A stretch of DNA of 64,000 bases, taken from Anaerolineae bacterium. GTDB taxonomy: Bacteria; Chloroflexota; Anaerolineae; Anaerolineales; Anaerolineaceae. The stretch spans positions 62,001 to 126,000 of the forward strand of contig JABLXC010000005.1 in NCBI GenBank assembly GCA_013178185.1, in the 5' to 3' direction. Of this stretch, positions 7,916-16,457 are shown one piece after another (the first letter of the stretch is position 1; each line of letters opens with the position of its first letter). The notes under the pieces were generated by a model. It was not told where the DNA came from, did not search any database, and worked only from the letters and a program-made list of their open reading frames with translations. A program made the translations under genes and the position numbers.

Positions 7916-9514
7916 TTATAGGATTGTTTGTATTGCCCGAGGTTTCACCTTACGCCATTCTTCCTGTTCCGTCGCAATTTCGTATGCCCGACTGATCTGT
8001 AAGAGCGCTGCCTCAGAATAATCTGGGCCGAGGAACTGGATGCCGATGGGCAAACCATCTTCTGCGATGCCGCCAGGGACCGAGATGCCCGGTATACCAG
8101 CGTGGTTTGCCGGTACGGTCAACTGGTCAGCGTACTGCATCAAGACCGAGTCACCGTACACCGCTCCCATCGGGAATGCCGTGGTGGGTGTCGTAGGGGT
8201 GAGCAGCGCGTGCAGGCGGTATTTCCCCGCGGGATCGAAGGCCTGCTCAAAATCACGGCGGATCAGTGTGCGGACGCGCAGCGCTCGCTGATAGTATTGA
8301 GCGCTGTATTGGGCGGCGCTAACATACATGCCCATCAGGATGCGCAGCTTTGGCTGGAGACCAAAGCCCTCTGCGCGGGTCTTGCGGTACATCTCTCGCA
8401 AGTCTTGCACCGGTTGATCCGTCCGGTACCCGTACTTCACTCCATCATAACGGTGCAAGTTTGATGCCGCTTCGACCCTGCTGATGACGAAAAATGCAGG
8501 AATCCCATAACGAGTGTTGGGCATGGGGACGCCTTCGACAATTTCTGCCCCCATCGATTCAAGGAGGCTCGCCGCCCGGCGCACTGCCGCTTCGAATTCT
8601 GCCGGAACAGGCCGCTGTTCATATTCTCCCGTCTCTTGATTGGGGTAGGTGATTTGGAAGTAATCGGGCGAAAGCCCAATGCGCATACCTTTGACGCCTT
8701 TTTCCAACATACCCAGGTAATCTCCGGGGGGCAGGACGGCGGTGGTAGAGTCGTGCGGGTCGGGGCCTGCCATTGCCTGGAGCGCAAGGGCCGCATCGGT
8801 CACCGTGCGAGCGAGCGGGCCAGGGCAATCCAGCGAGGAGCCAAAAGCAATCAAGCCATAGCGCGAGACACGCCCATAGGTGGGTTTGAGACCGACCACG
8901 CCACAGAATGCAGCCGGCTGGCGGATGGAGCCAGCGGTATCGGTCCCCAGCGAGAAGACCGCCTCGCCAGCGGCAACCGAGGCAGCGCTGCCGCCCGAAG
9001 AGCCTCCCGGTACCCGGCTGAGATTCCACGGGTTGCGGGTGGAGGGCTGGAAAGCAGACGATTCGTTGGAAGAACCGTAGGTAAATTCATCCAGGTTCAC
9101 TTTACCGACCATCACCGCGCCAGCAGCCTCGCAGCGCGCTACAGACGTGGCGGTGTAAGGCGCGTTAAAGCTGGCCAGGATACGCGAAGCGGCGGTAGAG
9201 GGGGTATCCAGAACACAGAAGATGTCTTTGACGGTAAAAGGCAGGCCTGCCAGCGGGCCGGGATCTTCGCCTGCGGCGAGTTTGCGATCAATGTTTTCGG
9301 CCTGGGCGCGCGCCCTCTGCTCGGTGAGGGTGATCAGAGCGTGGACGCGTTGGGTATCCTCGGCGGTCAATTCTCCCGGAGCAAGCGATCCGGGGCGGCC
9401 GTCGACCGCAGCGATACGCTGCAGTGTGGATTCCAGGATTTCACGGGCGGAGACCTGGCGTTTTTTTAGAGCCGCGACCAGGCGATGGGCGGGAAGATCA
9501 CAGAGTTCCGTCAT
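7916..9514 (-). CDS. gatA: Asp-tRNA(Asn)/Glu-tRNA(Gln) amidotransferase subunit A
   Basis: Glutaminase subunit of the GatCAB complex, which converts Glu-tRNA(Gln) and/or Asp-tRNA(Asn) to the cognate amide forms. The amidase-signature Ser-cisSer-Lys triad is visible: Lys in LPFTVKD, cis-Ser in the GGSSGGSAA loop and the nucleophile Ser in GTDTAGSIRQPA. GCGVVGLKPTYGRVSRYG-like sequence and the C-terminal FLGPDYSEA region are typical of GatA rather than of general amidases. At 532 aa it is slightly longer than the usual ~485, with an insertion around QETGEYEQRPVP. It starts 3 bp after the gatC stop, so the two are co-transcribed. gatB is not in the window. Confidence 0.95.
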   Translation of the reverse strand: MTELCDLPAHRLVAALKKRQVSAREILESTLQRIAAVDGRPGSLAPGELTAEDTQRVHALITLTEQRARAQAENIDRKLAAGEDPGPLAGLPFTVKDIFCVLDTPSTAASRILASFNAPYTATSVARCEAAGAVMVGKVNLDEFTYGSSNESSAFQPSTRNPWNLSRVPGGSSGGSAASVAAGEAVFSLGTDTAGSIRQPAAFCGVVGLKPTYGRVSRYGLIAFGSSLDCPGPLARTVTDAALALQAMAGPDPHDSTTAVLPPGDYLGMLEKGVKGMRIGLSPDYFQITYPNQETGEYEQRPVPAEFEAAVRRAASLLESMGAEIVEGVPMPNTRYGIPAFFVISRVEAASNLHRYDGVKYGYRTDQPVQDLREMYRKTRAEGFGLQPKLRILMGMYVSAAQYSAQYYQRALRVRTLIRRDFEQAFDPAGKYRLHALLTPTTPTTAFPMGAVYGDSVLMQYADQLTVPANHAGIPGISVPGGIAEDGLPIGIQFLGPDYSEAALLQISRAYEIATEQEEWRKVKPRAIQTIL

Positions 9515-9517
9515 TTT

Positions 9518-9838
9518 TTATTCCAGTGTCTGATGTGGGATATCGGGGACGGTAAAATAACCATCCTGGGTCTCTGGCGCCTGGGCGAGGATCGCTTCGG
9601 GGTGCTCGAAGGGAATCCATTCGTCTGCTCTGGGTGGGGCACTGATCGCTTCGGTGTAAGGCACACCGTGGGAAGTGATCGGCAGATCGCCTTCAAGCGG
9701 GATGACTGCCAACTCATGGATGGCTTTGAGTTGATTGTTCATCTCGCGCAACAGGTATTGAGCCTGTTCTTCATTAAGTTCAAATGCTGCCAGGTCTACG
9801 AGGTGGTTAAAAGTATCACGGTCAATCAGATCGGTCAT
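9518..9838 (-). CDS. gatC: Asp-tRNA(Asn)/Glu-tRNA(Gln) amidotransferase subunit C
   Basis: Small subunit that wraps around and stabilises GatA in GatCAB. The 106-residue product shows the GatC pattern: an N-terminal helix pair (FNHLVDLAAFELNEEQAQYLLREMN), a linker beginning IPLEGDLP, and the conserved C-terminal part ending in a YFTVPDI motif. The ATG at 9838 fits the family start; an in-frame ATG 22 codons upstream would add an unconserved extension reaching towards the upstream gene. It lies directly in front of gatA and 31 bp behind a Thr/Pro-rich membrane protein gene, all on the same strand. Confidence 0.93.
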   Translation of the reverse strand: MTDLIDRDTFNHLVDLAAFELNEEQAQYLLREMNNQLKAIHELAVIPLEGDLPITSHGVPYTEAISAPPRADEWIPFEHPEAILAQAPETQDGYFTVPDIPHQTLE

Positions 9839-9869
9839 AGATGGTTCAACCTGTGGAGTGAAATCTTGA

Positions 9870-10427
9870 TTATGGACAAGTGCCGCCAGCAGACTGGGTG
9901 GCAATGCAGGAATCGGTGGCTTGCTGTGCGATAGCCGTGAGAGCGTCTGCAGTTTGGGCCGCTGCCTGCTGGGTTTGGAGCGAGTTTAAAGCCTCCAGCG
10001 TTTTTTGTCCTGCCACGGCTGTATTGTACGTGTTGGTGGCGACCTGGTCAATGGTTGCCGTGTAGGTGCGGGTGACGGTCGGCGTGAGGGTGATCGTGGC
10101 GGTGTTGGTGGGGGTGGCGGTATTGGTGGCAGTGGGCGTGAAGGATGGCAGCACGAAGCCCGTCGCGGTGGGACGTAGGGTCTGGGTAGGTCTTCGTGGT
10201 GTTCCCTGAGGGGCGATACTCCCGCCTGTATCCGGCGTCCAGGTAGCGGGCAGGCTTTTCAGCGTAGGGGTGGAGGTTGGGATGGCCACAGTGGGCGGCA
10301 AGGTAGGTGGGGGGAACGGATTGATAGCGCTGTATGGATTGATGAAGAGCGTCAAGAAAAGGAGGCAAAGCCCTGTCAGAGCCAAAAGGGTTGCGATTGT
10401 CAAAATATTCCAGATAGCGCCTTTCAT
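9870..10427 (-). CDS. Single-pass membrane protein with Thr/Pro-rich exterior
   Basis: No known family recognised. The 185-residue product has one strong N-terminal transmembrane segment (about residues 6-30, LTIATLLALTGLCLLFLTLF). About 95 residues rich in Thr and Pro follow (TPTNTAT-type runs), then a C-terminal helical region rich in Ala, Gln and Thr with a pair of Cys near the end. The membrane segment near the start predicts a type II-like anchor with the rest outside. It precedes gatC by 31 bp and is probably co-transcribed, but no functional link to the amidotransferase is evident. ATG at 10427 is chosen because the hydrophobic segment begins right after it. Similar stalk-like proteins occur elsewhere in the window (61142-61573). 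Confidence 0.75.
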   Translation of the reverse strand: MKGAIWNILTIATLLALTGLCLLFLTLFINPYSAINPFPPPTLPPTVAIPTSTPTLKSLPATWTPDTGGSIAPQGTPRRPTQTLRPTATGFVLPSFTPTATNTATPTNTATITLTPTVTRTYTATIDQVATNTYNTAVAGQKTLEALNSLQTQQAAAQTADALTAIAQQATDSCIATQSAGGTCP

Positions 10428-10554
10428 TGATGTCGGTCTCCTTGCACAATGATACAATCCGCCCAAAGGCGAGCGCCAGGACGTGCTAATTGTCAGTATA
10501 GCTATGTTTTATCCCCTGTCAAGTCAGAGGACGCAGCCCGAATCTGTTCCAAAA

Positions 10555-12348
10555 CTATTCCGGTGTGCTGGTAGGAGTCGGGGTGGGGGTTTGGCCTATC
10601 CTGGTAGCGTTGGTGGATAATCCCATCAGCGCCAAATCCTTGCCGCTCAGCCCGGCCAGGGCCTGGCCGCCGGGTGAAAAAAACAGGCTGTTCACCGTAT
10701 TGAACTGGACGATCTCTGCGCCGTCTTCCATGCGCCAGATACGGGCCAGGCCTTCGCTCCCACCGGCTGCCAGCAGGCTGCCATCTGGCGAGAAATCCAG
10801 CGAATATAACCGGGCGTTGAAGACAGGAAAAGCGAATTTTTTCTGTTTGGAGCTGAGATCCCAAACCTGGACTTCGACCTTGTTTTCTAGGCCTTCCGAT
10901 TCGACTGCCAGCCATTTGCCGTCTGGCGAGAAGGCGTTAGCATTGGGCTCATATTCTGGGTTGTACACACCTTTGATATAGAGGATTTCTTCACCGCTTT
11001 GAATATCCCACAAGGCTACATACCCATTTCCTGCTTCGATGAGCAGGCTGCCATCCGGCGAAAAACTGACACCCAGCGCCCCTGGCGTAAGGAAGGATCG
11101 AACCTCTAGCCCGGTACTGATATCCTTGACCGTGATTTTCCCGATGGCGCGCACAGCATAGCGCTCCTCATCGGGTGAAAACACCAGTTCGACGACGGCG
11201 TCTGGTCCTTCAAGGTTAAGGGTTTCTAAACCGGCGCGGTCTAGCGAGAAGCTTTGGATGTGGTTGGTCGTTTCCGCTTCCCAGATGGAAGCCAGCCCAT
11301 AGGTGACTCCTGCGATATATTTTCCTCCCGGTGAAAAGGAAAGATATGTGGCTTTGGAATAGGCATTCTGCACCACCTCAGCCACTGTGTTCAATTCGTC
11401 CGGGTCGAAGCGCAGGGTGTGCGTTAATTTGCCGGAAGCCGTGTCCCAGATCTGGATACGCTGATCCTGCCCGGTTATGGCGAGCAGCTGACTTTCGGGC
11501 AGGTAGCTGAGATCGGTGACCATTTCCGCCGATTCGAGCAACGTAAAAAGGCGCAAATGGCGCGGGAGATCCCAAACCTGGATGACCTTCCCATCGAAGA
11601 CCGCCAATTTTGCCCAATCGGGTGATAGCGAAATCTGCCCTGGTTCCTGCCAGAACGCCAACTGGCCAAGCTGCGCCGCGTTTGAGGCAGTTATTTTGGG
11701 GAGCTGAGAGATGATCCAGGGCGCCGGCGGAAGGGTGCTGGTTGGGGTAACCTGCCTGGTGGTGGTGGCGGAAGGCGGCAGGCTGCTGACCGCGACGGGC
11801 GTTGCACCGAGCGGCAGGCTGGAGAAGGGCGGACCTGCCAACCCCGGTATGGCCAGACTGCCGCGCGTCCAAAGCCAGAAGGTGAAAACAACCACAACGA
11901 TCATCATGAACCCCATCAAGACACTGAGAATCACCCAAAAGCGCGCTGCCTTCTTGGGCGGCGGGGCAGGAGTTGAACCGGGTAGCGGCTCTTCCTCCTG
12001 ATCTTCTTCCCCGACGGTCAGGGCGGATGTGGCGGGAGGCGCTGGCCGTACCCTGACCGGCTGCGTTTTCTCTACCGTTTCGCCTGGTGAGGGCATAGAA
12101 GGTTGGATGGGGGGCTCCCCCAAGGCGTTGAGCGCCAGGCGGGCAACCTGGCTTTTGGGGTTGGCTTTAAGGAACTGCCTGAGCGCTAGCTCGCGCTCGT
12201 TGGGGGTGTCCATGGCGTAGGCCAACCAGATCCAGGCGCGTTCATCGTGAGGATGGGTTTGCAAGAAGGCAACCAGAATCTGCCTGCCGGCCTGCTTTTG
12301 ACCGGCGCGGATCAATTCGATAGCCTCATCCAGCGTCTTTCCCGTCAT
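10555..12348 (-). CDS. TPR-like module, transmembrane segment and WD40 repeat domain
   Basis: Membrane-anchored scaffold of 597 residues. Residues about 1-80 form a TPR-like helical module (PHDERAWIWLAYAM, LKANPKSQVARLAL). A charged, Pro-rich linker leads to one transmembrane helix (about 136-160), then a Thr/Ser-rich stretch. From about 220 to 580 at least six WD40-type repeats follow, seen as recurring blocks such as LSPDWAKLAVFDGKVIQVWD, FSPGGKYIAGV and FSPDGSLLAAGGSEGLARIW. These should form a beta-propeller outside the membrane, with the TPR module in the cytoplasm. No enzyme motif is present, so a protein-binding role is inferred. The N-terminal module is clearly related to the start of the permease fusion at 26199-30119. 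Confidence 0.87.
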   Translation of the reverse strand: MTGKTLDEAIELIRAGQKQAGRQILVAFLQTHPHDERAWIWLAYAMDTPNERELALRQFLKANPKSQVARLALNALGEPPIQPSMPSPGETVEKTQPVRVRPAPPATSALTVGEEDQEEEPLPGSTPAPPPKKAARFWVILSVLMGFMMIVVVVFTFWLWTRGSLAIPGLAGPPFSSLPLGATPVAVSSLPPSATTTRQVTPTSTLPPAPWIISQLPKITASNAAQLGQLAFWQEPGQISLSPDWAKLAVFDGKVIQVWDLPRHLRLFTLLESAEMVTDLSYLPESQLLAITGQDQRIQIWDTASGKLTHTLRFDPDELNTVAEVVQNAYSKATYLSFSPGGKYIAGVTYGLASIWEAETTNHIQSFSLDRAGLETLNLEGPDAVVELVFSPDEERYAVRAIGKITVKDISTGLEVRSFLTPGALGVSFSPDGSLLIEAGNGYVALWDIQSGEEILYIKGVYNPEYEPNANAFSPDGKWLAVESEGLENKVEVQVWDLSSKQKKFAFPVFNARLYSLDFSPDGSLLAAGGSEGLARIWRMEDGAEIVQFNTVNSLFFSPGGQALAGLSGKDLALMGLSTNATRIGQTPTPTPTSTPE

Positions 12349-12426
12349 GATGTTTTTGCCATTTTATGGATCAAGGATAGACATATCCATTTTGAATATT
12401 TATTATGACACAATTCGCCTTGGCGC

Positions 12427-12455
12427 TGGCGAAAATAATCCCCAGCATTTAAAAT
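12427..12455 (+). promoter_or_regulatory. Promoter candidate giving a leaderless ybaK-type mRNA
   Basis: TAAAAT at 12450-12455 lies only six bases before the ATG at 12462, with a weak -35 (TGGCGA, 12427-12432) 17 bp upstream. No Shine-Dalgarno sequence precedes the ATG. Transcription would begin at or next to the start codon. Confidence 0.4.
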
Positions 12456-12461
12456 CACAAT

Positions 12462-12929
12462 ATGACTGCATACACAAAGCAACTTTTTGAATTCATCCAG
12501 CAAAACCATCTTAACGCCGTGCAACTTTTGTTCCAATGTTCCACACATTCAGTAGCCGAAGCTGCTCAAGCCGTCGGCGCCACAGCGGAGGATTTTGTAA
12601 AGAATATCTGTATGATCGCGCCGAACGGTGGCCTGATCGTTGCGATTGTTAAGGGCGAGGACCGCGCCAGCCCACAAAAAATTGGCAAGTTGCTGGGCAT
12701 TCCAACGCCTCGTCTGGCAACGCCGGAAGAAATACTGGCGCTCAGTGGATACCCCTGCGGCGGCACTCCTTCGTTTGGATATTCTGCTGTTTTTCTGGTG
12801 GATGAACGAGTACTGGAAAAGGATATCGTTTATACCGGCGGCGGAGATGAAAACGCCCTGGTGCGGGTTTCTCCTGCAGAATTGTTGAAGGCAAACGGCG
12901 GGAAGGCAGCCAATATCCGCAAGGAATAA
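12462..12929 (+). CDS. YbaK/EbsC-family aminoacyl-tRNA deacylase
   Basis: Probable trans-editing enzyme that hydrolyses mischarged aminoacyl-tRNA, most likely on tRNA(Pro). The 155-residue product covers one complete YbaK/ProRS-insertion domain. Visible blocks are STHSVAEAAQAVG at the start, FVKNICMIAPNGGLIVAIVKGEDR in the middle and the conserved GYPCGGTPSFG segment, followed by DERVLEKDIVYTGGGDENALVRV. The Lys of the KNI block is the residue usually needed for catalysis in the family. Substrate class (Cys, Ala or other on tRNA-Pro) cannot be assigned by eye. It stands alone on the plus strand, divergent from the WD40 protein gene; its mRNA may be leaderless. Confidence 0.9.
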   Translation: MTAYTKQLFEFIQQNHLNAVQLLFQCSTHSVAEAAQAVGATAEDFVKNICMIAPNGGLIVAIVKGEDRASPQKIGKLLGIPTPRLATPEEILALSGYPCGGTPSFGYSAVFLVDERVLEKDIVYTGGGDENALVRVSPAELLKANGGKAANIRKE

Positions 12930-13038
12930 TGCGTTTGCTTTGACCAATCGTAAAGCACCGGCGTTTTGGGCGTTTTGCGGATGGTGCTTTAGCCCCGTTG
13001 CACCTCCACCAGTTAGCCTGAACCGGCGCCCGCGGGTT

Positions 13039-13650
13039 TTACAATATAGAAGGTGTGATCACGGTGATCCAAACAGCATCTTCATCTTGCGAGGCGCATT
13101 CAAATCTCAAAATTTCGTGGCCTTCAAAGTAAATGGTATCTTCGGGGTTCAGAATATATTGCCCGGTCGTCAATTCGACCAGTAATTTCCCAGAAAGGAC
13201 ATAAACAAGTTCCTCGGTGCGCTCTTTGAGCACCCTTCTGATCGGGTGTTCGTGACCAGGAGACAATCTTCGCTCAAAAGCGACCATTTTATGCCCCATG
13301 CCTGGCACAAGTAGTTCGTATTCTACGCCGGACTTCTTGATCATCAGGCGGGTCCTGGCCTCTTTTGTGATGACGCGATCTTCCAGTTCGGTTAACCCTG
13401 CCTCGTTTTCATCCTCTTTGCGAACCGGCATGGGGGGAATTTTATTTTCCAAGAAGAATAAGAGGGGCACTTCTAAAGCTGCCGATACCGTTTGCAGGGA
13501 TGAGAGCGAAATATTGGTTTTGTTGAGCTCCACTTGACTCAGGAAAGAGGCTGAAAGGCCGGTGAGTTTCGAAAGCTTCCTCAGACTATACCCCATCGTT
13601 TCGCGACGTCTTTTAATTTTTTCCCCGAGCGAAATCCCTTCTGGTGTCAT
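13039..13650 (-). CDS. XRE-family transcriptional regulator with cupin sensor domain
   Basis: DNA-binding regulator of 203 residues. Residues about 9-66 form a Cro/C1-type helix-turn-helix (IKRRRETMGYSLRKLSKLTGLS, SQVELNKTNISLSSL). The C-terminal half (about 125-200) is a cupin barrel: SPGHEHPIRRVLKERTEELVYVLSGKL with the His/Glu positions of a ligand or metal pocket, then EDTIYFEGHEILRFE. Regulators of this type often sense small catabolites and control uptake or catabolic operons. It directly follows the amidohydrolase/transporter operon and is the best local candidate for control of the shared promoter element found at 20402, 20605 and 26117. A weaker version of that element lies in front of its own gene. 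Which ligand it senses is unknown. Confidence 0.9.
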   Translation of the reverse strand: MTPEGISLGEKIKRRRETMGYSLRKLSKLTGLSASFLSQVELNKTNISLSSLQTVSAALEVPLLFFLENKIPPMPVRKEDENEAGLTELEDRVITKEARTRLMIKKSGVEYELLVPGMGHKMVAFERRLSPGHEHPIRRVLKERTEELVYVLSGKLLVELTTGQYILNPEDTIYFEGHEILRFECASQDEDAVWITVITPSIL

Positions 13651-13678
13651 AATTTACCCCTGAAAAAATGTTGTCTTT

Positions 13679-13707
13679 TTTAGCATCAAAGTTTGTATCA
13701 TTGTAAA
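13679..13707 (-). promoter_or_regulatory. Possible promoter of the XRE-cupin regulator gene
   Basis: Minus-strand TTTACA (13702-13707), 17-bp spacer, then GCTAAA (13679-13684), a poor -10. The -35 region TTTACAATGATACAA loosely resembles the shared element of the purine-type operons, which would allow autoregulation. Confidence 0.35.
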
Positions 13708-13744
13708 CTAAATCAGTCACAAATGCACGGCAGTCGTTGTTCTC

Positions 13745-15097
13745 CTAGGAAGACACGAGGCCGGCGCGCTTGAGGAGGGATTTGCGGGCTTGTTCACATT
13801 CTTCGAGCAAGTATGCCTCATCCAACATTGTGATTTTTTTGTTTTTCATCAAGAACTGGCCGCCAACCATAACGGTATCCACATCCGAGCCATGAAGGTT
13901 ATAGGTCAGGGTGGTGGCGACTCGATGGATTGGGTAGGCAAAAGATGAGAAGGAATCAACCAGGATGACATCTGCCTTTTTCCCTTTTTCCAGCGACCCG
14001 ATCTGACCGGGCAAGCCAAAAGCCTCTGCTCCATTCCGGCAGGCCATCCAAAGGACGGTTTCGGGGGTGAGCGCCATCGCATCCATAGCAGTGATTTTGT
14101 GCAAAAGCAGGGTGGTTTTTAGGGTTTCGATCATGTCCTGGTTGTTGTTGCTGCCTGGGCCGTCAGTCGCCAGCGCCACTGAAACCCCTTGTTTCAGCAT
14201 ATCAGGTACTCTGGCTGTGCCGGAGGCTAGAATCATATTGGACACCGGACAATGGATAACTTTGGCCCTCCGTTTCGAGATCAGCTCAATTTCATAGTCA
14301 GACAGCCAGACGCAATGCACCAGACGGGTGTTCTCATCCAGACAGTTGAGACTTTCGAGCCATTCTATCGTTCGCAAACCGGTTTCATCGATACACTGGT
14401 TGGTTTGGATGGTGGTTTCGGAGGTGTGCATGTGAATGCCAACGTTCCACTGGCGGGCAAAACGGATCATTTTTTCAAACGTATCGATTGAACAGCGAGG
14501 TTGAGAAAGCGGGCCAAATTCGACCCGGATACGACCGCTTTCATGGCGGTTCCAGCGTTCGATTAGGGAACCTACCCGTTCAATGATCTTTTCGCCCGTC
14601 TCGATAAAAGCTGGGTGGTAGTTCCGGTCGGCCCAGCCACGCGCCATGAGATAGCGAACGCCGGTTTGAACCGCCGCCTGGCAAAACACATCGTCCATCT
14701 CTGGGGTGTTGTGGACATACTGGTTGTCAATGACGGCGGTTGATCCGGAATGAATGTTCTCCACCAACCCGATCAGAGCGGCAAGCTGGGCTTCGTAAAC
14801 GCCCATTTTAGAACTGAATGGCCAGATATAGGCTTCTAGCCATTGCTGAAGTGGTTTGCCATCTCCCAGCCCGCGCAGAAAAGTTTGAAAGAGATGGGTA
14901 TGGGCGTTAACTAGCCCTGGCATGACGATCTTATGGCTTGCGTCAATGGTTTCCGTGGCGCTTTCCAGTACCTTCTGGTCCGGAAAGCCTTTTTCCACGG
15001 CTGTGATACGATCTCCTTCAATTGTAAGGTAGCCGGGTTCAAAGATTTGCCCGTTGTCATCAAGCGTGATGATTGCCCCGTTCTGGATGAGAATCAT
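13745..15097 (-). CDS. Metal-dependent amidohydrolase (TrzA/AtzB/guanine-deaminase-like)
   Basis: Hydrolytic deaminase or dechlorinase-type enzyme acting on an N-heterocycle. The 450-residue chain has the full metal site of the subgroup: His66 and His68 (NAHTHLF), His224 (IHMHTSE), Asp312 (ATDGPGSNN). The proton-shuttling Glu227 and His261 (VHCVWL) are also present. In TrzA/SAH-deaminase relatives these residues bind one metal and activate water to remove an amino group. The context of a BMP-type importer and a molybdenum hydroxylase points to a purine or related ring, such as 8-oxoguanine, guanine or hydroxyatrazine-like compounds. The exact substrate is open. It starts 9 bp after its degenerate paralogue ends and is the last gene of the transporter operon. 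Confidence 0.9.
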   Translation of the reverse strand: MILIQNGAIITLDDNGQIFEPGYLTIEGDRITAVEKGFPDQKVLESATETIDASHKIVMPGLVNAHTHLFQTFLRGLGDGKPLQQWLEAYIWPFSSKMGVYEAQLAALIGLVENIHSGSTAVIDNQYVHNTPEMDDVFCQAAVQTGVRYLMARGWADRNYHPAFIETGEKIIERVGSLIERWNRHESGRIRVEFGPLSQPRCSIDTFEKMIRFARQWNVGIHMHTSETTIQTNQCIDETGLRTIEWLESLNCLDENTRLVHCVWLSDYEIELISKRRAKVIHCPVSNMILASGTARVPDMLKQGVSVALATDGPGSNNNQDMIETLKTTLLLHKITAMDAMALTPETVLWMACRNGAEAFGLPGQIGSLEKGKKADVILVDSFSSFAYPIHRVATTLTYNLHGSDVDTVMVGGQFLMKNKKITMLDEAYLLEECEQARKSLLKRAGLVSS

Positions 15098-15106
15098 GGC
15101 ATATCC

Positions 15107-16423
15107 TTATCCCCACAGCCTCTGGGTATTCTTCCGGACTTCTTCCCTGGCCTCGTTTTCATCGACAGTTAACAGGCGGCCATGTTCCAGGACAATTTTT
15201 CCGTCAATCATCACTGTGTCAATATCCGTTGGAGCGCGGTGGAAAACAACCAGATTCAACAAATTTTGTGCATTTGCCGGCGCCAGGAAGTCAGCGTTGA
15301 CCAGGATCAGATCGGCCGCTTTGCCTTCCTCCAGAGAACCCACATAGTCCCCCAGGCCAATGGCGCGAGCGGCTCCATCGGTCGCCATTTGATAAGCGGC
15401 GTTGACAGGCATGATATTGCTTTCTCCGTAATGGGAGCGGTGGATCCAAATGGTCGCCCGCAGAGTTTCAAAGTAGTTGAAAAAAGGATAAGTTGTCAAA
15501 CCAACGGTCATGCCGTGTGCCAGGTAATCGCTGATTGGCGCTACGCCAACCCCAGGATTGGCCGCAGAGAGGGGAATGTGGGCGATTTTGACATCATTTT
15601 TTGCGAGCAGGGGAATTTCTCTGCCGCGAACGTGTACGGCCATGCTAGCCAGGACATCTGGCCCTAAAAATCCGATATCTTCATAGACTTCGACTGGCAG
15701 TTTGTCGTATTCTCGCAAACAGTGCAGGGGTTCGAAGCGACTTTCGGAAATGAAGATATGAACAAAAGTTCCCAAGCGATCCGCCAGGCGTCGAGCCTCC
15801 TTCAAAAAATCCAGCGAACAACTGAAGGTGGTATGCGCGCAGACCATGCCGGAAATTCTGCTTTTGCCAACCGGGTTCTGATGGATAAAACGCTCGTTTT
15901 CTTGCAGGCCCAGCCTGCCGTTTTCCGGGCTGACGCGTTCGGAGGATTCGAACATCATTACCGCCCGGAGGCCGGCCTGATCAATCACTTCTGCTGCGAC
16001 GTCCAATCCACCTGGTATGGCATAGGGCGCTTCCATGATGTCGGTCACAGTAGTGATGCCATTACGGATCAGCATGGCAGCGCATAAACGGGTTGCGGCG
16101 CGAATGGCTTGGTGGTCCAGTTTGTCTTCGATCTCCCGCCAGATGTAATTTACAAGCTTGTCGTGCACATCGGGCCAGGCTTTGCCGAAATACCGGCCTT
16201 GCGTCAGCACGCTGTACATGTGCATGTGGGTGTTGATAAAGCCGGGCATGAGGATTTTATCGGTTGCATCGAGGATCTTACCAGCGGGGTATTTTTGCAA
16301 GAGGATGTCGTTCGGCGCGACCTCTCGAATGCGATTGCCTTCGACCCTTACCCCCCAGGATTCTTTTGGCGTTGCCTGCGAGGAGGGTATGAGGAAACCG
16401 CCCAGTATCGTTGTGTTTGACAT
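15107..16423 (-). CDS. Amidohydrolase paralogue with two metal ligands replaced
   Basis: Homologue of the neighbouring amidohydrolase (438 aa, same fold and same residue spacing) but with an altered active site. It keeps His66 and His68 (NTHMHM), Glu227 and His264 (MAVHVRG). The strand-5 metal ligand His is Phe224 (VHIFISES) and the strand-8 Asp is Tyr312 (LTTYPFFN). Two of four metal ligands are therefore missing, so standard single-metal hydrolysis is unlikely. It might bind substrate without turnover, form a hetero-oligomer with the intact paralogue, or use different chemistry. ATG at 16423 follows AAGGTGAT and is preferred over a longer frame that would overlap the upstream permease gene. 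It lies between the permease genes and the intact paralogue in one operon. Confidence 0.88.
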   Translation of the reverse strand: MSNTTILGGFLIPSSQATPKESWGVRVEGNRIREVAPNDILLQKYPAGKILDATDKILMPGFINTHMHMYSVLTQGRYFGKAWPDVHDKLVNYIWREIEDKLDHQAIRAATRLCAAMLIRNGITTVTDIMEAPYAIPGGLDVAAEVIDQAGLRAVMMFESSERVSPENGRLGLQENERFIHQNPVGKSRISGMVCAHTTFSCSLDFLKEARRLADRLGTFVHIFISESRFEPLHCLREYDKLPVEVYEDIGFLGPDVLASMAVHVRGREIPLLAKNDVKIAHIPLSAANPGVGVAPISDYLAHGMTVGLTTYPFFNYFETLRATIWIHRSHYGESNIMPVNAAYQMATDGAARAIGLGDYVGSLEEGKAADLILVNADFLAPANAQNLLNLVVFHRAPTDIDTVMIDGKIVLEHGRLLTVDENEAREEVRKNTQRLWG

Positions 16424-16457
16424 AAAATCACCTTGGAAGGAACAATGTATAAAAGAA

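Noticed and set aside
8636-9469. Long plus-strand open frame (277 codons) opposite gatA
   Set aside because: It mirrors the conserved gatA coding sequence on the other strand, shows no protein family features and has no ribosome binding site.
12945-13000. Terminator after the ybaK-type gene (AAAGCACC ... GGTGCTTT)
   Set aside because: The loop is long and no T tract follows on either strand, so it is not a convincing terminator.
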